A stretch of 64,000 nt of DNA from an uncultured Flavobacteriales bacterium (lineage in GTDB: Bacteria; Bacteroidota; Bacteroidia; Flavobacteriales_D; Crocinitomicaceae). The position numbers and the translations under genes were made by a program. The DNA lies in contig CAIZQH010000015.1 in the NCBI GenBank assembly GCA_903935095.1, positions 32,890 through 96,889 on the forward strand, read 5' to 3'. This document shows, piece after piece, positions 9,130 through 17,497 of this stretch. Position 1 is the first letter of the stretch; each line of letters opens with the position of its first letter. The notes below the pieces were generated by a model. That model saw only the letters and a list, made by a program, of their open reading frames with translations, ran no database searches and had not been told where the DNA came from.

Positions 9130-9563
9130 CAGGAGTTGTAAATATCTTCGAGCATTTGACAGTCAAACTTTGACATTTTCAAGAATGCTTCGGTGATTTT
9201 TTGTCCATTGGTCGGATGTGACATCCATTTTCCTAAATCTGATGGAATAACTTGCCAGGAAAATCCGTACGGATCTTTGCACCAGCCGCAATGTCCTTCT
9301 TCTCCCCCGTTCGCCGTTAATCCATTCCAGTAATGGTCGATTTCTTCTTGACTTTCACAGTTGATGGTGTAGGAAACAGCTTCCGTTGGTTTAAACATCG
9401 GTCCACCATTCAATCCCATGAATGTTTGTCCATTTAATTCAAAAAATACGGTTAATCCGGAATCGGACGTAATCTTTGAATTGGGAAACAAGGAACAGTA
9501 CAATTCTGCTGCTTCTTTGGCCTTTCCGTCAAACCAAAAACATGGGTAAATATTACCTTTCAT
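9129..9563 (-). CDS. VOC superfamily protein, PhnB-like
   Basis: 144 aa. The protein begins MKGNIYPCFWFDGKAKEAAE and carries the betaalphabetabetabeta pattern of the glyoxalase/VOC fold in its PhnB/3-demethylubiquinone-methyltransferase-like branch, including DPYGFSWQVIP near residue 100. Members of this branch have mostly unknown substrates, so no reaction is assigned. It is followed by the translationally coupled 54-aa membrane protein. Confidence 0.85.
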   Translation of the reverse strand: MKGNIYPCFWFDGKAKEAAELYCSLFPNSKITSDSGLTVFFELNGQTFMGLNGGPMFKPTEAVSYTINCESQEEIDHYWNGLTANGGEEGHCGWCKDPYGFSWQVIPSDLGKWMSHPTNGQKITEAFLKMSKFDCQMLEDIYNS

Positions 9564-9595
9564 GGTGATTTTTTTTTTACGAAGTTAAGATTTCT

Positions 9596-12562
9596 CTACG
9601 ACAATTCCATATACCGCACGTCTTGCTGAAAGGGCAATTTTTGCATCCACCCTACTTGTAAACAATAGTAAGAAAACTCTTCGGTTACTACTCCCCGCAA
9701 GTGATAAATTCCTTTTCCGTGAAAGGGAAAACGCCGCACACTCTCCGGAAAATGGACGGTGTCAATCGTGTCTCCGTTCACATCGATAAAGGTTCCGAAA
9801 TTCATCAATGCTCCTCTTGCTGTCTTGGATTGTTTGATGGCCACCAAATACCCAAATAATTCGACGGTCATTCCCAGTAACGATTCCATTTCAACCGCCT
9901 TCACATGCTGCGCCGGGAGCACTGATTGAAGCAAGCGAAAAGGATTACACAGGGGAAATCCCATTAATTCCATTTGCTCAAAGGACGCCTCTTCCTCCTG
10001 CTCTTCCAAGTCTGGTAGCTCAAAATGACGCGAACGAACCTCAAACAATTCGATGCTTCGGTCCCGTTGTGGATTTTTATGGTGGTGAAAATGTGCTTTC
10101 CACAACAATTCCTTACGCTTCTCTGGAAAATCACGCAGCGCTCCAATGCGAATCAACAGCGATGTTTGCTCCAATGGAACATGCACACGACGGACAAAAT
10201 CTTCAAAGTCACGGAATTCCCCCGCACGATCGCGTTCCTCCAAAATCTTCAAGACCAATGACGCTTCAATTCCTGCAACCAAATTGAATCCAAGAATTAA
10301 TGTATTCCCCGACAGCACACACTCATAGGAACCATGATTCACTGACGGAGCCTCAATCTCCGCTCCAAAACGCCGCGCTTCGTGCACATAGATTTCTGTT
10401 CGGTAATAGCCCCCGAAATTATTGATCGTCGCCGTCATGTATTCCAATGGATAATGCGCCTTCAAGTACAAACTTTGGTAACTTTCCACCGCATACGAAG
10501 CGGAATGTCCCTTCGAAAAGGCATAGCCCGCAAAACTCTCAATCTGACGCCAGACATCCATCGTCAATTTCTGATCGTATCCTTTTTTTGTACAATTGCC
10601 AACGAACTGTTCCTGAACACGCAGAAATTCCTCCCTCGAACGAAATTTACCAGACATTCCTCTCCGCAGGACATCCGCCTCTGCTAAACTGAGTCCAGCA
10701 AAGTGATGTGCGACTTTGATGACATCTTCCTGATACACCATCACCCCATACGTTTCTGGCATAATTTCGAGTAAAATCGGATGTGCTTCTTTCCGACGTT
10801 CTGGATTTCGGTGACGCAAAATATACTCCCGCATCATTCCCGACTGCGCAACTCCCGGACGTATAATCGAACTCGCAGCCACCAATTCAAGGTACGTCTC
10901 GACTTTTAATTTGGACATCAACATCCGCATGGCGGGCGATTCTACGTAAAAACAACCAAGTGCTTTTCCAACCAACAACAACTGACGGACTTTTTCATCC
11001 TGCTTAAAATGCGCCACATCGTGAATGTCGTGCGGTGGTTCTTCGGGACGATTGTACGCAATCACCTCCAAGCAATCGTGAATTTTCCCGAGTCCACGCT
11101 GACTCAAAATATCGAACTTATACAAGCCAACATCCTCCGCTTCCATCATTGAAAACTGTGTAGTTGGATACCCTTTTGGCGGTAAAAAAGTCGCGGAATA
11201 CCAGGTCATTGGACGCTCGCTGATCACAATTCCTCCCGAATGTACACTCAAATGCGAGGGCAATCCCTGAATGTACTTGCTGTAACGCAAAACCAAGCGC
11301 GAGAATTGGTCCAACTTGTCGAATTGAAACTTCCCACTACTCAAGGTATCAATTTCCGATTTCGGCAAACCAAAGACCTTTCCCAATTCCCGAATAGTCG
11401 CCCGATACTGAAAGGTATTGTAGGTACACAGCCATGCGGTATGTGGATAACGTTCAAACAAATAGCGTACAATATCATCGCGATCCTTCCACGAGAAGTC
11501 AATGTCAAAATCCGGTGGATTCTTGCGATACAGGTTAATGAAACGCTCAAAATACAGGTCCAATTCGAGCGGATCAACGTCCGTAATGCGTAGCAAATAC
11601 GCCACGATGCTATTCGCCCCACTCCCGCGTCCGACATGAAAATATCCTTTAGATCGCGCATACGAGGTAAAGTCCCACGTGATGAGAAAATAAGACAAGT
11701 AATGCTTCTCTGCGATGACTTCAATCTCCATCTCAATGCGCTCAATGATTTCATCCGTCACGACTTTGTAGCGGTAATCGAGTCCTTCTGCACAGAGTTC
11801 TTTGAGCAAGTTGCGATCTCCGTCAATCGTTCCGGTATACGTCGTTGGATTTTGAGGCTTGGCATCGTCACCGAACTCAAAGTTCACGCGGCAACGTCCA
11901 AACAAGGCTTCGGTACGCTCAATGATTTCTGGGTACTCGGAAACGCCGGCAGCAAGCGGAGCTTCTTTCCATTCTTGGTAGGAAATAAAACGTTCGTTCT
12001 CATCCGCCTGATCTTCTTTTTCCAACTTCGACAGCAAGCAATTGTGGTCAATGGCTCGAAGCAAACGGTGTGCGTTAAAATCCGCCTTCGATTGAAAGAC
12101 CATTGATTGCAGCGCGAGCAACTTCCCTCTCGGAACCTTCTTGTATTTTATGTTTAAGTAAACTAATTCAGATAGCTGTATTTCAATGTATTCGTGTTCT
12201 TTTAGTTTCGCTGGATACTGCTCAATCGAATAACACACATAGCAACTTGAAAAGTGCGGCAAAACCCTTGGAAAAGGGATTTTTCGGTGAATAAACTGAC
12301 TTAAAAACACATTCAATTCATTCAATCCATGATTGTTTCGCGCAATCACCGTCGCGATTTTCTCACGTTCATTGCGCAGCTCCACACCCACCACTGGAAG
12401 AATTCCTTTCCGTTGCGCTTCCCGCACAAAAGCAAGCACGGCACCTGTCGAATTGATGTCCGCCAAGAAAACATAGGGATAGCCGCTATCCGCTGCCCAT
12501 TGGACAATGGCTTCCGGAGAATGAATGCCATACTTCAAACTAAAATGAGACTTCGTTTTCAT
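9596..12562 (-). CDS. DnaE-like (DnaE2/error-prone type) DNA polymerase III alpha subunit
   Basis: 988 aa, shorter than replicative DnaE (about 1160). An N-terminal PHP domain begins SHFSLKYGIHSPEAIVQWA. The palm has the catalytic aspartates in PDFDIDF (about residue 350) and a further Asp in YKFDILSQRGLGK. Fingers and HhH regions and a short C-terminal OB part follow. It lies 12 nt downstream of dinB in the same direction. DnaE2-type polymerases act with Y-family enzymes in damage-induced mutagenesis; pairing with dinB supports that role here, but no imuA-like gene is beside it. Confidence 0.9.
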   Translation of the reverse strand: MKTKSHFSLKYGIHSPEAIVQWAADSGYPYVFLADINSTGAVLAFVREAQRKGILPVVGVELRNEREKIATVIARNNHGLNELNVFLSQFIHRKIPFPRVLPHFSSCYVCYSIEQYPAKLKEHEYIEIQLSELVYLNIKYKKVPRGKLLALQSMVFQSKADFNAHRLLRAIDHNCLLSKLEKEDQADENERFISYQEWKEAPLAAGVSEYPEIIERTEALFGRCRVNFEFGDDAKPQNPTTYTGTIDGDRNLLKELCAEGLDYRYKVVTDEIIERIEMEIEVIAEKHYLSYFLITWDFTSYARSKGYFHVGRGSGANSIVAYLLRITDVDPLELDLYFERFINLYRKNPPDFDIDFSWKDRDDIVRYLFERYPHTAWLCTYNTFQYRATIRELGKVFGLPKSEIDTLSSGKFQFDKLDQFSRLVLRYSKYIQGLPSHLSVHSGGIVISERPMTWYSATFLPPKGYPTTQFSMMEAEDVGLYKFDILSQRGLGKIHDCLEVIAYNRPEEPPHDIHDVAHFKQDEKVRQLLLVGKALGCFYVESPAMRMLMSKLKVETYLELVAASSIIRPGVAQSGMMREYILRHRNPERRKEAHPILLEIMPETYGVMVYQEDVIKVAHHFAGLSLAEADVLRRGMSGKFRSREEFLRVQEQFVGNCTKKGYDQKLTMDVWRQIESFAGYAFSKGHSASYAVESYQSLYLKAHYPLEYMTATINNFGGYYRTEIYVHEARRFGAEIEAPSVNHGSYECVLSGNTLILGFNLVAGIEASLVLKILEERDRAGEFRDFEDFVRRVHVPLEQTSLLIRIGALRDFPEKRKELLWKAHFHHHKNPQRDRSIELFEVRSRHFELPDLEEQEEEASFEQMELMGFPLCNPFRLLQSVLPAQHVKAVEMESLLGMTVELFGYLVAIKQSKTARGALMNFGTFIDVNGDTIDTVHFPESVRRFPFHGKGIYHLRGVVTEEFSYYCLQVGWMQKLPFQQDVRYMELS

Positions 12563-12574
12563 AAAAGAGAATAC

Positions 12575-13792
12575 TTACACACGTCGATTTGCGAGCAACA
12601 TCGGCGGTTCTCCATTAAATGGATTATGGTGTCCGATCGTACGCGCCTCCATACCAATTGCCCGAATCACCGCTCGGTCACCGTAGCGCACCCGAATCTG
12701 ATCCAGCGCTTTATACAGCGAAGCAAAATGCGTGTCGTTATCAAACAAGTTCAACTGGTGATGTCCAGAAACCAAGGAACTAAAGCGAATGCCAATGAGT
12801 CGAACCAGTAGGCGTCGGTTGTAAATGCGCTTAAACAATTCCGTAACGACCGGCAACAACTCATGATCTGCTGCGGTGTACGCAATTTGCTTTTGGAGTG
12901 TCTGCGTTTGAAAGTCAGAATAGCGAATTTTAACCGTTACACAGCCCGTCAGCTTCATTCCTCTGCGCAACTGAAAAGCTAAATTCTCCGCCATGGCAGC
13001 GAGGATTCCATTCAACTTCACGACATCAATCGTATCTTGATCGAAGGTTCGTTCAGTGGAAATAGACTTCCGCTCGTTGTATTGTTCCACGGGGGAATGA
13101 TCGATTCCTTGAGCTTTTTTCCAGATACTCACGCCATTCATTCCCAGCGCCCCTTCCATCATCTCCATCGGCATTTCCTGCACTGTTTTGATTTTCCGCA
13201 CACCAAGATTGCACAAGGTTTGATAGGTCTTGGTTCCCACCATCGGAATTTTCTTCACGGACAAGGGCGCCAAAAAATCGCGTTCCGTCCCGTAGTCGAC
13301 GTGAATTTGATTGTTCGGTTTTGCTTCACCGGTAGCAATTTTGGACACTGTTTTATTCTGCGACAAGCCAAAGGAGATGGGTAATCCCGTTTCCTTCAGG
13401 ATACGCTGACGCAGTTCTCCCGCATACTTAAAGGTACCGAAGAAGCGGTCCATTCCCGTGAAATCAATGTAGAATTCATCGATGGACATTTTCTCATACA
13501 CGGGAACAGCCTCGCGGATGATTTCAGTTACATCGCGCGAGTATCCACTATACGTTTGTGTATTCCCCTTAATGACAATGGCTTCCGGACATCTTTCCCT
13601 CGCCATTTTCATCGGCATGGCGGAATGAATTCCAAACTGCCTTGCCTCATAGCTACAGGAAGCAACCACTCCTCGGTCACTTGTCCCGCCAATCAAAATG
13701 GGTTTTCCAACTAAACGACTATCTAATAAACGTTCACAGGAGACAAAAAACGTGTCTAGGTCCATGTGAACAATCGAACGCAATACTGACAT
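12575..13792 (-). CDS. dinB: Y-family DNA polymerase IV
   Basis: 405 aa from the ATG at 13792 (MSVLRSIVHMDLDTFFVSCE); a TTG two codons upstream is possible but less likely. Catalytic residues are visible in HMDLDTFF and in SIDEFYID (about residue 103), with the usual little-finger domain to about 350. It performs lesion bypass with low fidelity. It is the first gene of a two-gene operon with the DnaE2-like polymerase, and is divergent from the ORF6N genes across a 138-bp region rich in inverted repeats. Confidence 0.95.
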   Translation of the reverse strand: MSVLRSIVHMDLDTFFVSCERLLDSRLVGKPILIGGTSDRGVVASCSYEARQFGIHSAMPMKMARERCPEAIVIKGNTQTYSGYSRDVTEIIREAVPVYEKMSIDEFYIDFTGMDRFFGTFKYAGELRQRILKETGLPISFGLSQNKTVSKIATGEAKPNNQIHVDYGTERDFLAPLSVKKIPMVGTKTYQTLCNLGVRKIKTVQEMPMEMMEGALGMNGVSIWKKAQGIDHSPVEQYNERKSISTERTFDQDTIDVVKLNGILAAMAENLAFQLRRGMKLTGCVTVKIRYSDFQTQTLQKQIAYTAADHELLPVVTELFKRIYNRRLLVRLIGIRFSSLVSGHHQLNLFDNDTHFASLYKALDQIRVRYGDRAVIRAIGMEARTIGHHNPFNGEPPMLLANRRV

Positions 13793-13824
13793 GATCAAAA
13801 AGATTAAAGTAAATGCGTGCTATC

Positions 13825-13835
13825 GTTGGTCCAAC
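13825..13835. promoter_or_regulatory. Short perfect palindrome upstream of dinB
   Basis: GTTGG-T-CCAAC, five-base arms around one base, 32 bp upstream of the dinB ATG. It could be a repressor half of a damage-response control region; no known LexA motif can be assigned from sequence alone. Confidence 0.3.
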
Positions 13836-13847
13836 AAAGTTACTAAA

Positions 13848-13890
13848 ATGATTAGATATTCATCTTTTATTTTGATGATATTTTAATCAT
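13848..13890. promoter_or_regulatory. Inverted repeat in the divergent dinB / ORF6N control region
   Basis: Two 17-base arms (13848-13864 and 13874-13890) match as inverted complements at 13 of 17 positions, with ATGATTA at one end and TAATCAT at the other, around a 9-base AT-rich centre. It lies 55 bp from the dinB start and 40 bp from the first ORF6N start, a position fit for an operator serving both directions. Function is inferred. Confidence 0.4.
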
Positions 13891-13930
13891 ATTGATATTT
13901 TTCACTAAATTCAATAGAAAAAAAAGAAAG

Positions 13931-14434
13931 ATGGAACTAACAACAATCAAAAACAGCATTCACGAAATCAGGGGAAAACGCGTCATTCTTGATTATGAAT
14001 TGGCGAAAATGTATGAAGTAGAAACGCGTGTATTAAAACAAGCCGTCCGCAGAAACATCGATCGATTTCCGGAAGATTTTATGTTTGAACTGACAGAAGA
14101 GGAAATGAAAAACTTGACATCACAAATTGTGATGTCAAGTTGGGGAGGTACCAGACATGTAATATTCGCTTTCACAGAACAAGGAATAGCCATGCTATCA
14201 AGTGTACTAAAAAGTAAATTGGCCATTCAAATCAACATTTCCATCATGCGTGCATTTGTGATGATGCGTCAATGGAGCCTCACCTATCATGAACTAGCGG
14301 AGCGATTAGACGAGTTGGAACGTAAACACGGACAGCGCTTTGATGGCATTGAACAAGTGTTAAATTACTTTATACAGAAAGACAAACAAAGCGCTCAGCA
14401 GAATCAAAGAAAACAAGTGGGGTATAATAAATAA
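13931..14434 (+). CDS. ORF6N domain-containing DNA-binding protein, copy 1
   Basis: 167 aa from MELTTIKNSIHEIRGKRVIL. The ORF6N domain covers about 5-95 (VILDYELAKMYEVETRVLKQ, then FAFTEQGIAMLSSVL) and a helical, probably coiled-coil tail covers about 110-150. ORF6N domains occur in phage antirepressor-like proteins and are thought to bind DNA. The start is set at 13931 because all three tandem copies begin there; 13 upstream codons are not shared. The stop overlaps the next ATG (TAATG). Codons near 66 contain a 31-base palindrome. Its real target is unknown. Confidence 0.85.
   Translation: MELTTIKNSIHEIRGKRVILDYELAKMYEVETRVLKQAVRRNIDRFPEDFMFELTEEEMKNLTSQIVMSSWGGTRHVIFAFTEQGIAMLSSVLKSKLAIQINISIMRAFVMMRQWSLTYHELAERLDELERKHGQRFDGIEQVLNYFIQKDKQSAQQNQRKQVGYNK
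14111..14141. repeat. Intragenic palindrome of ORF6N copy 1
   Basis: Perfect 15-base arms around a single central base at 14126, with core ACTTGACATCACAA on the left. The centre is 195 nt after the ATG. It encodes NLTSQIVMSS, the variable segment of the protein. The other two copies have different inverted repeats at the same offset. Confidence 0.9.
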
Positions 14435-14922
14435 TGGAATTAACAACAATCAAAAACAGCATTCACGAAATCAGGGGAAAACGCGTCATTCTTGATTATG
14501 AATTGGCGAAAATGTATGAAGTAGAAACGCGTGTATTAAAACAAGCCGTGCGCAGAAACATCGATCGATTTCCGGAAGATTTTATGTTTGAACTTAGTTT
14601 AGATGAAATGAAAAACTTGGTATCACAAAATGTGATACCATCATTAAAATATTTCGGTGGAGCTAAGGTTTATGCATTTTCAGAGCAAGGGGTGGCCATG
14701 CTATCAAGTGTGCTCAAAAGTAAATTGGCCATCATGCGCGCCTTTGTCATGATTCGACAATGGGCATTCACGCACCAGGAACTTTCCGAGAAGTTAACAG
14801 CGCTTGAAAAACAACACCAGCAAAAATTCAAGGACATCGATCAAGTGCTCACGTATTTACTGCAAAAAGATCAGACTAAAATCAAACTAGCACCAAGAGA
14901 AAAAGTGGGCTATAAAAAATAA
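14434..14922 (+). CDS. ORF6N domain-containing protein, copy 2 (mosaic)
   Basis: 162 aa. The first ~160 nt differ from copy 1 at only two positions, while the last ~190 nt are nearly identical to copy 3, so this gene is a recombinant of its neighbours or their donor. It lacks the short QINIS/EMNIA segment found in the other copies (SKLAIMRAF here versus SKLAIQINISIMRAF), a clean 15-base in-frame deletion. Its middle, NLVSQNVIPSLKYFGGAKVY, differs from both neighbours. The ATG overlaps the stop of copy 1. Confidence 0.85.
   Translation: MELTTIKNSIHEIRGKRVILDYELAKMYEVETRVLKQAVRRNIDRFPEDFMFELSLDEMKNLVSQNVIPSLKYFGGAKVYAFSEQGVAMLSSVLKSKLAIMRAFVMIRQWAFTHQELSEKLTALEKQHQQKFKDIDQVLTYLLQKDQTKIKLAPREKVGYKK
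14618..14640. repeat. Intragenic inverted repeat of ORF6N copy 2
   Basis: Perfect ten-base arms TGGTATCACA and TGTGATACCA around AAA, centred at 14629, again 195 nt after the ATG. Compared with copy 1, two base pairs have changed on both arms together (A-T to G-C and C-G to T-A). Confidence 0.9.
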
Positions 14923-14925
14923 ATG

Positions 14926-15429
14926 ATGGAATTAACAACAATCAAAAACAGCATTCACGAAATCAGAGGAAAGAAAGTCATACTTGACTTTGAATTAGCC
15001 AAAATGTATCAAGTGGAAACAAAATACCTAAAAAGAACGGTAAGAAATCATTTGAAGAGATTTCCATCAGATTTCATGTTTGAGTTAAGCAATGATGAGT
15101 GGAATGACTTGAGGTGCAAAAACAGCACCACAAGTTGGGGTGGACAACGCTATCTTCCATTTGCATTTACCGAGCAAGGAGTCGCCATGTTAAGCGGCTT
15201 GCTCAATTCTGATTTGGCCATTGAAATGAACATAGCCATCATGCGCGCCTTTGTCATGATTCGACAATGGGCATTCACGCACCAGGAACTTTCCGAGAAG
15301 TTGACGGCGCTTGAAAAACAACACCAGCAAAAATTCAAGGACATCGATCAAGTGCTCACGTATTTACTGCAAAAAGATCAGGCTAAAATCAAACCAGCAC
15401 CAAGAGAAAAAGTGGGGTATAAAATATGA
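14926..15429 (+). CDS. ORF6N domain-containing protein, copy 3
   Basis: 167 aa from MELTTIKNS; an extra ATG immediately upstream at 14923 could also be used. The ORF6N domain is diverged in its first half (VILDFELAKMYQVETKYLKRTV) but the tail from IMRAFVMIRQWAF onward is almost the same as in copy 2. The variable middle is NDLRCKNSTTSWGG. Last gene of the three-gene cluster; what follows (15430-15599) holds no convincing gene. Confidence 0.85.
   Translation: MELTTIKNSIHEIRGKKVILDFELAKMYQVETKYLKRTVRNHLKRFPSDFMFELSNDEWNDLRCKNSTTSWGGQRYLPFAFTEQGVAMLSGLLNSDLAIEMNIAIMRAFVMIRQWAFTHQELSEKLTALEKQHQQKFKDIDQVLTYLLQKDQAKIKPAPREKVGYKI
15107..15135. repeat. Intragenic inverted repeat of ORF6N copy 3
   Basis: Eleven-base arms (ACTTGAGGTGC and GCACCACAAGT) with one mismatch around a 7-base loop, centred at 15121, exactly 195 nt after the ATG at 14926. 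The outer ACTTG/CAAGT matches copy 1; the inner part is different. Confidence 0.85.
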
Positions 15430-15646
15430 ACTAAAACAGTAGAAGTCCCCTACTTTTTAACATCAAGTATTTAGAGCGAATTCGTCCTTTATTCGATGAT
15501 TGATGAAATATTTTTCTATTTTTATAAATCGTTGATCAATGAGGCATAGCAAACAGATGGATGTTGAGCTTAAGAGAATTCATGAGGGGTATAAGTAAGT
15601 TATAACCAATGGTTAGAAGTAAAAATAGAGAACTACAAAAAATCCA

Positions 15647-16381
15647 ATGATAAATTATACACCGACAATTAGTTATAAATCAAGATTATTTATACTGATT
15701 ATTTGCCTTACTTTTATGGTGTCTTGCACCGTAACTAATAATTTGTATGTTACCAATCCCAACCCAATGGGCAAAGGGAATTCGGAGGGTTATTTGGGCA
15801 TAGGTGCCGGTGTGAAAGCAAAAATAGATTCGATAAACAATACTACTGGCAAAATATCTTTTACAAATAAGATTTCAAACGCTCCTATTTTATCAGTAGG
15901 TGGGCAATGGGGTGTTTCGAATCAAACAGATGTCAGGTTTGCATTGCATTTACCATATGTTCTTGGTGGCGTGGGTCTACGGGCGGGGTTACAACATAGT
16001 TTTATGGATCCTAGTGCAAAGATGAATTTTGCAATTGGCTTTGATTTAGGAGTTGTTTTTGCTAAAGATTCCATAGAAATATTTGGCTCAAAAAGTTCTT
16101 TGTATAGAGAAACCAATGGAGGATTAAACGCTGATATTTTTATTCCATTTGGTGTTAATCTAAAAAAAGATATTTCAATAATTCTTACACCCCGATATAG
16201 TTTCAATAGAATATATATTCGTGAATTTCAATTAAATAATAACACCTCTAATTTTAATTTTGGATACCCAGCATTATCTATAGGGATTAGGAAAAGGCAA
16301 TTTTATTTTGAAACAACCGCCATTTACTACGACAGACAGGTTTTCCCACTTTTTGGTATAGTTATATTATTCAAAAACTAA
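15647..16381 (+). CDS. Cassette 1: predicted outer-membrane lipoprotein, unknown function
   Basis: 244 aa. Residues 13-27 form a lipoprotein signal ending in the lipobox LTFMVSC with Cys 27. The remainder has alternating beta strands (GYLGIGAGVKAKID, SVGGQWGVSNQTDVRFALHL, GVNLKKDISIILTPRYSFN, LSIGIRKRQFYFETTAIYYD) typical of a small beta-barrel. There is no T9SS sorting domain, unlike the other cassettes. The gene sits 47 nt after the cassette start. No family is recognised. Confidence 0.75.
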   Translation: MINYTPTISYKSRLFILIICLTFMVSCTVTNNLYVTNPNPMGKGNSEGYLGIGAGVKAKIDSINNTTGKISFTNKISNAPILSVGGQWGVSNQTDVRFALHLPYVLGGVGLRAGLQHSFMDPSAKMNFAIGFDLGVVFAKDSIEIFGSKSSLYRETNGGLNADIFIPFGVNLKKDISIILTPRYSFNRIYIREFQLNNNTSNFNFGYPALSIGIRKRQFYFETTAIYYDRQVFPLFGIVILFKN

Positions 16382-16405
16382 TTTATAACTAGGCAATGTC
16401 AAATA

Positions 16406-16544
16406 CCACTGGCTATAACAGCACATTTGCAATAGGCGGGATTTCGTGTTCAGCAGATAGTTTTGTAGTTGCAGAGAGCTTAGTTCTCCGCATCAATATT
16501 TGTGGTAAAAATCCCGCCCATCGCAAATCTGCAAAACGTTAGCA
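16406..16544 (+). repeat. attC-like site 1
   Basis: R'' GGCTATAAC at 16411-16419 and R' GTTAGCA at 16538-16544. The main stem pairs 16423-16444 with 16508-16530 (TTTGCAATAGGCGGGATTT against its near complement). R'' with its CCACT prefix is complementary at 12 of 14 positions to GTTATAACCAATGG at 15599-15612, the start of this cassette. Confidence 0.75.
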
Positions 16545-16642
16545 AACATTAATAGCATTGTCTTGTCCTGAAATATGCAATCATCATTATTTATAATGTT
16601 TCTTAATAAGGATAATATTTGTATACTTGCATCAAAAACAAA

Positions 16643-17329
16643 ATGATGAAAAAGATTCTACTTTCTTTAATTTTTGCTTTAGGGCTAACTCAAACAACAC
16701 AAGCACAAGTTAGTTGCGACATGATGAACTTAATAGTTAATGTATCTGATACTGGTTTGGTTAAATTATATCATCCCGGTCACTATTTAACTTGGCCACA
16801 AAGTGAAAATGTTATTGTGTGGGAGATTACAGATTCTCAAGGTAATATTATTGCTGACGATACTTTAATTAATAACAGTGATTTTTTGTTTTATCATAAT
16901 ATTCCTCTCACCGATACAATGAATGTTACTGCACTATTAACAAATGACTCGGCTGGAATTGCATGTTTGATAGAAGATAAATTATATTGGGAAGTAACAA
17001 CTATTGGAACTTCTGTTTTGGGAAGGTGGGAATTTGTTTATGATAATGTAGGTGTAGATGTAACAAATACAGTAGGTATTGATGATATCGAACCTACCAC
17101 TGCAAGTGTATATCCAAATCCATCAAGTGATGTAATAAATATAAGCTTAAATAAAGGTCAACTTTTAAAAATAGAACTATTTAGTATGACTGGTAGGCTA
17201 ATATTTAAAAAGGATTTAAATTCCAAAACATATGCATTAAATATTGGTGATTATCCATCTGGCGTCTATCTGGTGAGAGTTTTTAACCAAAATAATGACA
17301 TCGTAAACACAAAGATTTTAAAAGAATAA
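16643..17329 (+). CDS. Cassette 2: secreted protein with T9SS sorting domain
   Basis: 228 aa from MMKKILLSLIFALGLTQTTQ, a signal peptide ending near TQAQ. The middle, about 25-150, is an unrecognised beta-rich domain. The last ~75 residues (SVYPNPSSDVINISL to NTKILKE) are a type A T9SS C-terminal domain, which directs export through the outer membrane and is then removed. The frame opens with a TTG eight codons upstream, but the ATG at 16643 begins the signal peptide. The stop codon overlaps the attC R'' box. Confidence 0.8.
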   Translation: MMKKILLSLIFALGLTQTTQAQVSCDMMNLIVNVSDTGLVKLYHPGHYLTWPQSENVIVWEITDSQGNIIADDTLINNSDFLFYHNIPLTDTMNVTALLTNDSAGIACLIEDKLYWEVTTIGTSVLGRWEFVYDNVGVDVTNTVGIDDIEPTTASVYPNPSSDVINISLNKGQLLKIELFSMTGRLIFKKDLNSKTYALNIGDYPSGVYLVRVFNQNNDIVNTKILKE

Positions 17330-17480
17330 CGTTTGCTAACAGCACCTACAAGAAATTGGCGGTTCAGTGGTTAAATGAAGCTTTGTGCTTCGTCTCAAGT
17401 TCAGTGCTGGCAGACAGTTTTGTGCTCCGATCCCGATAGCTATCGGGACGCCAACTTCTTGTAGCTTCAAAACGTTAGCA
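17329..17480 (+). repeat. attC-like site 2
   Basis: R'' ACGTTTGCTAAC at 17329-17340 and R' GTTAGCA at 17474-17480. The stem is formed by CTACAAGAA-TTGGCG at about 17348-17364 and CGCCAA-TTCTTGTAG at 17449-17465. R'' is complementary to the start of its own cassette, GTTAGCAAACATT at 16538. Confidence 0.78.
17431..17448. repeat. 18-bp perfect palindrome inside attC site 2
   Basis: TCCCGATAGCTATCGGGA reads the same on both strands. It sits in the terminal loop part of the attC-like site and is not part of the pairing arms. It may be a dispersed genomic palindrome that landed in the loop. Confidence 0.8.
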
Positions 17481-17497
17481 AACATTAAAAAGAAAAG

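Noticed and set aside
10382..12811. Several open frames on the + strand across the polymerase genes
   Set aside because: They are shadows of the dnaE-like and dinB genes, with no start context or recognisable protein features.
14111..15135. CRISPR-like repeats around the ORF6N genes
   Set aside because: The three repeats differ in sequence, lie inside genes and are about 500 bp apart; no spacer-repeat spacing.
15430..15599. Possible attI site or small gene left of the array
   Set aside because: No paired arms or integrase-site layout can be seen, and the only frame is 19 codons; the stretch is AT-rich without recognisable content.
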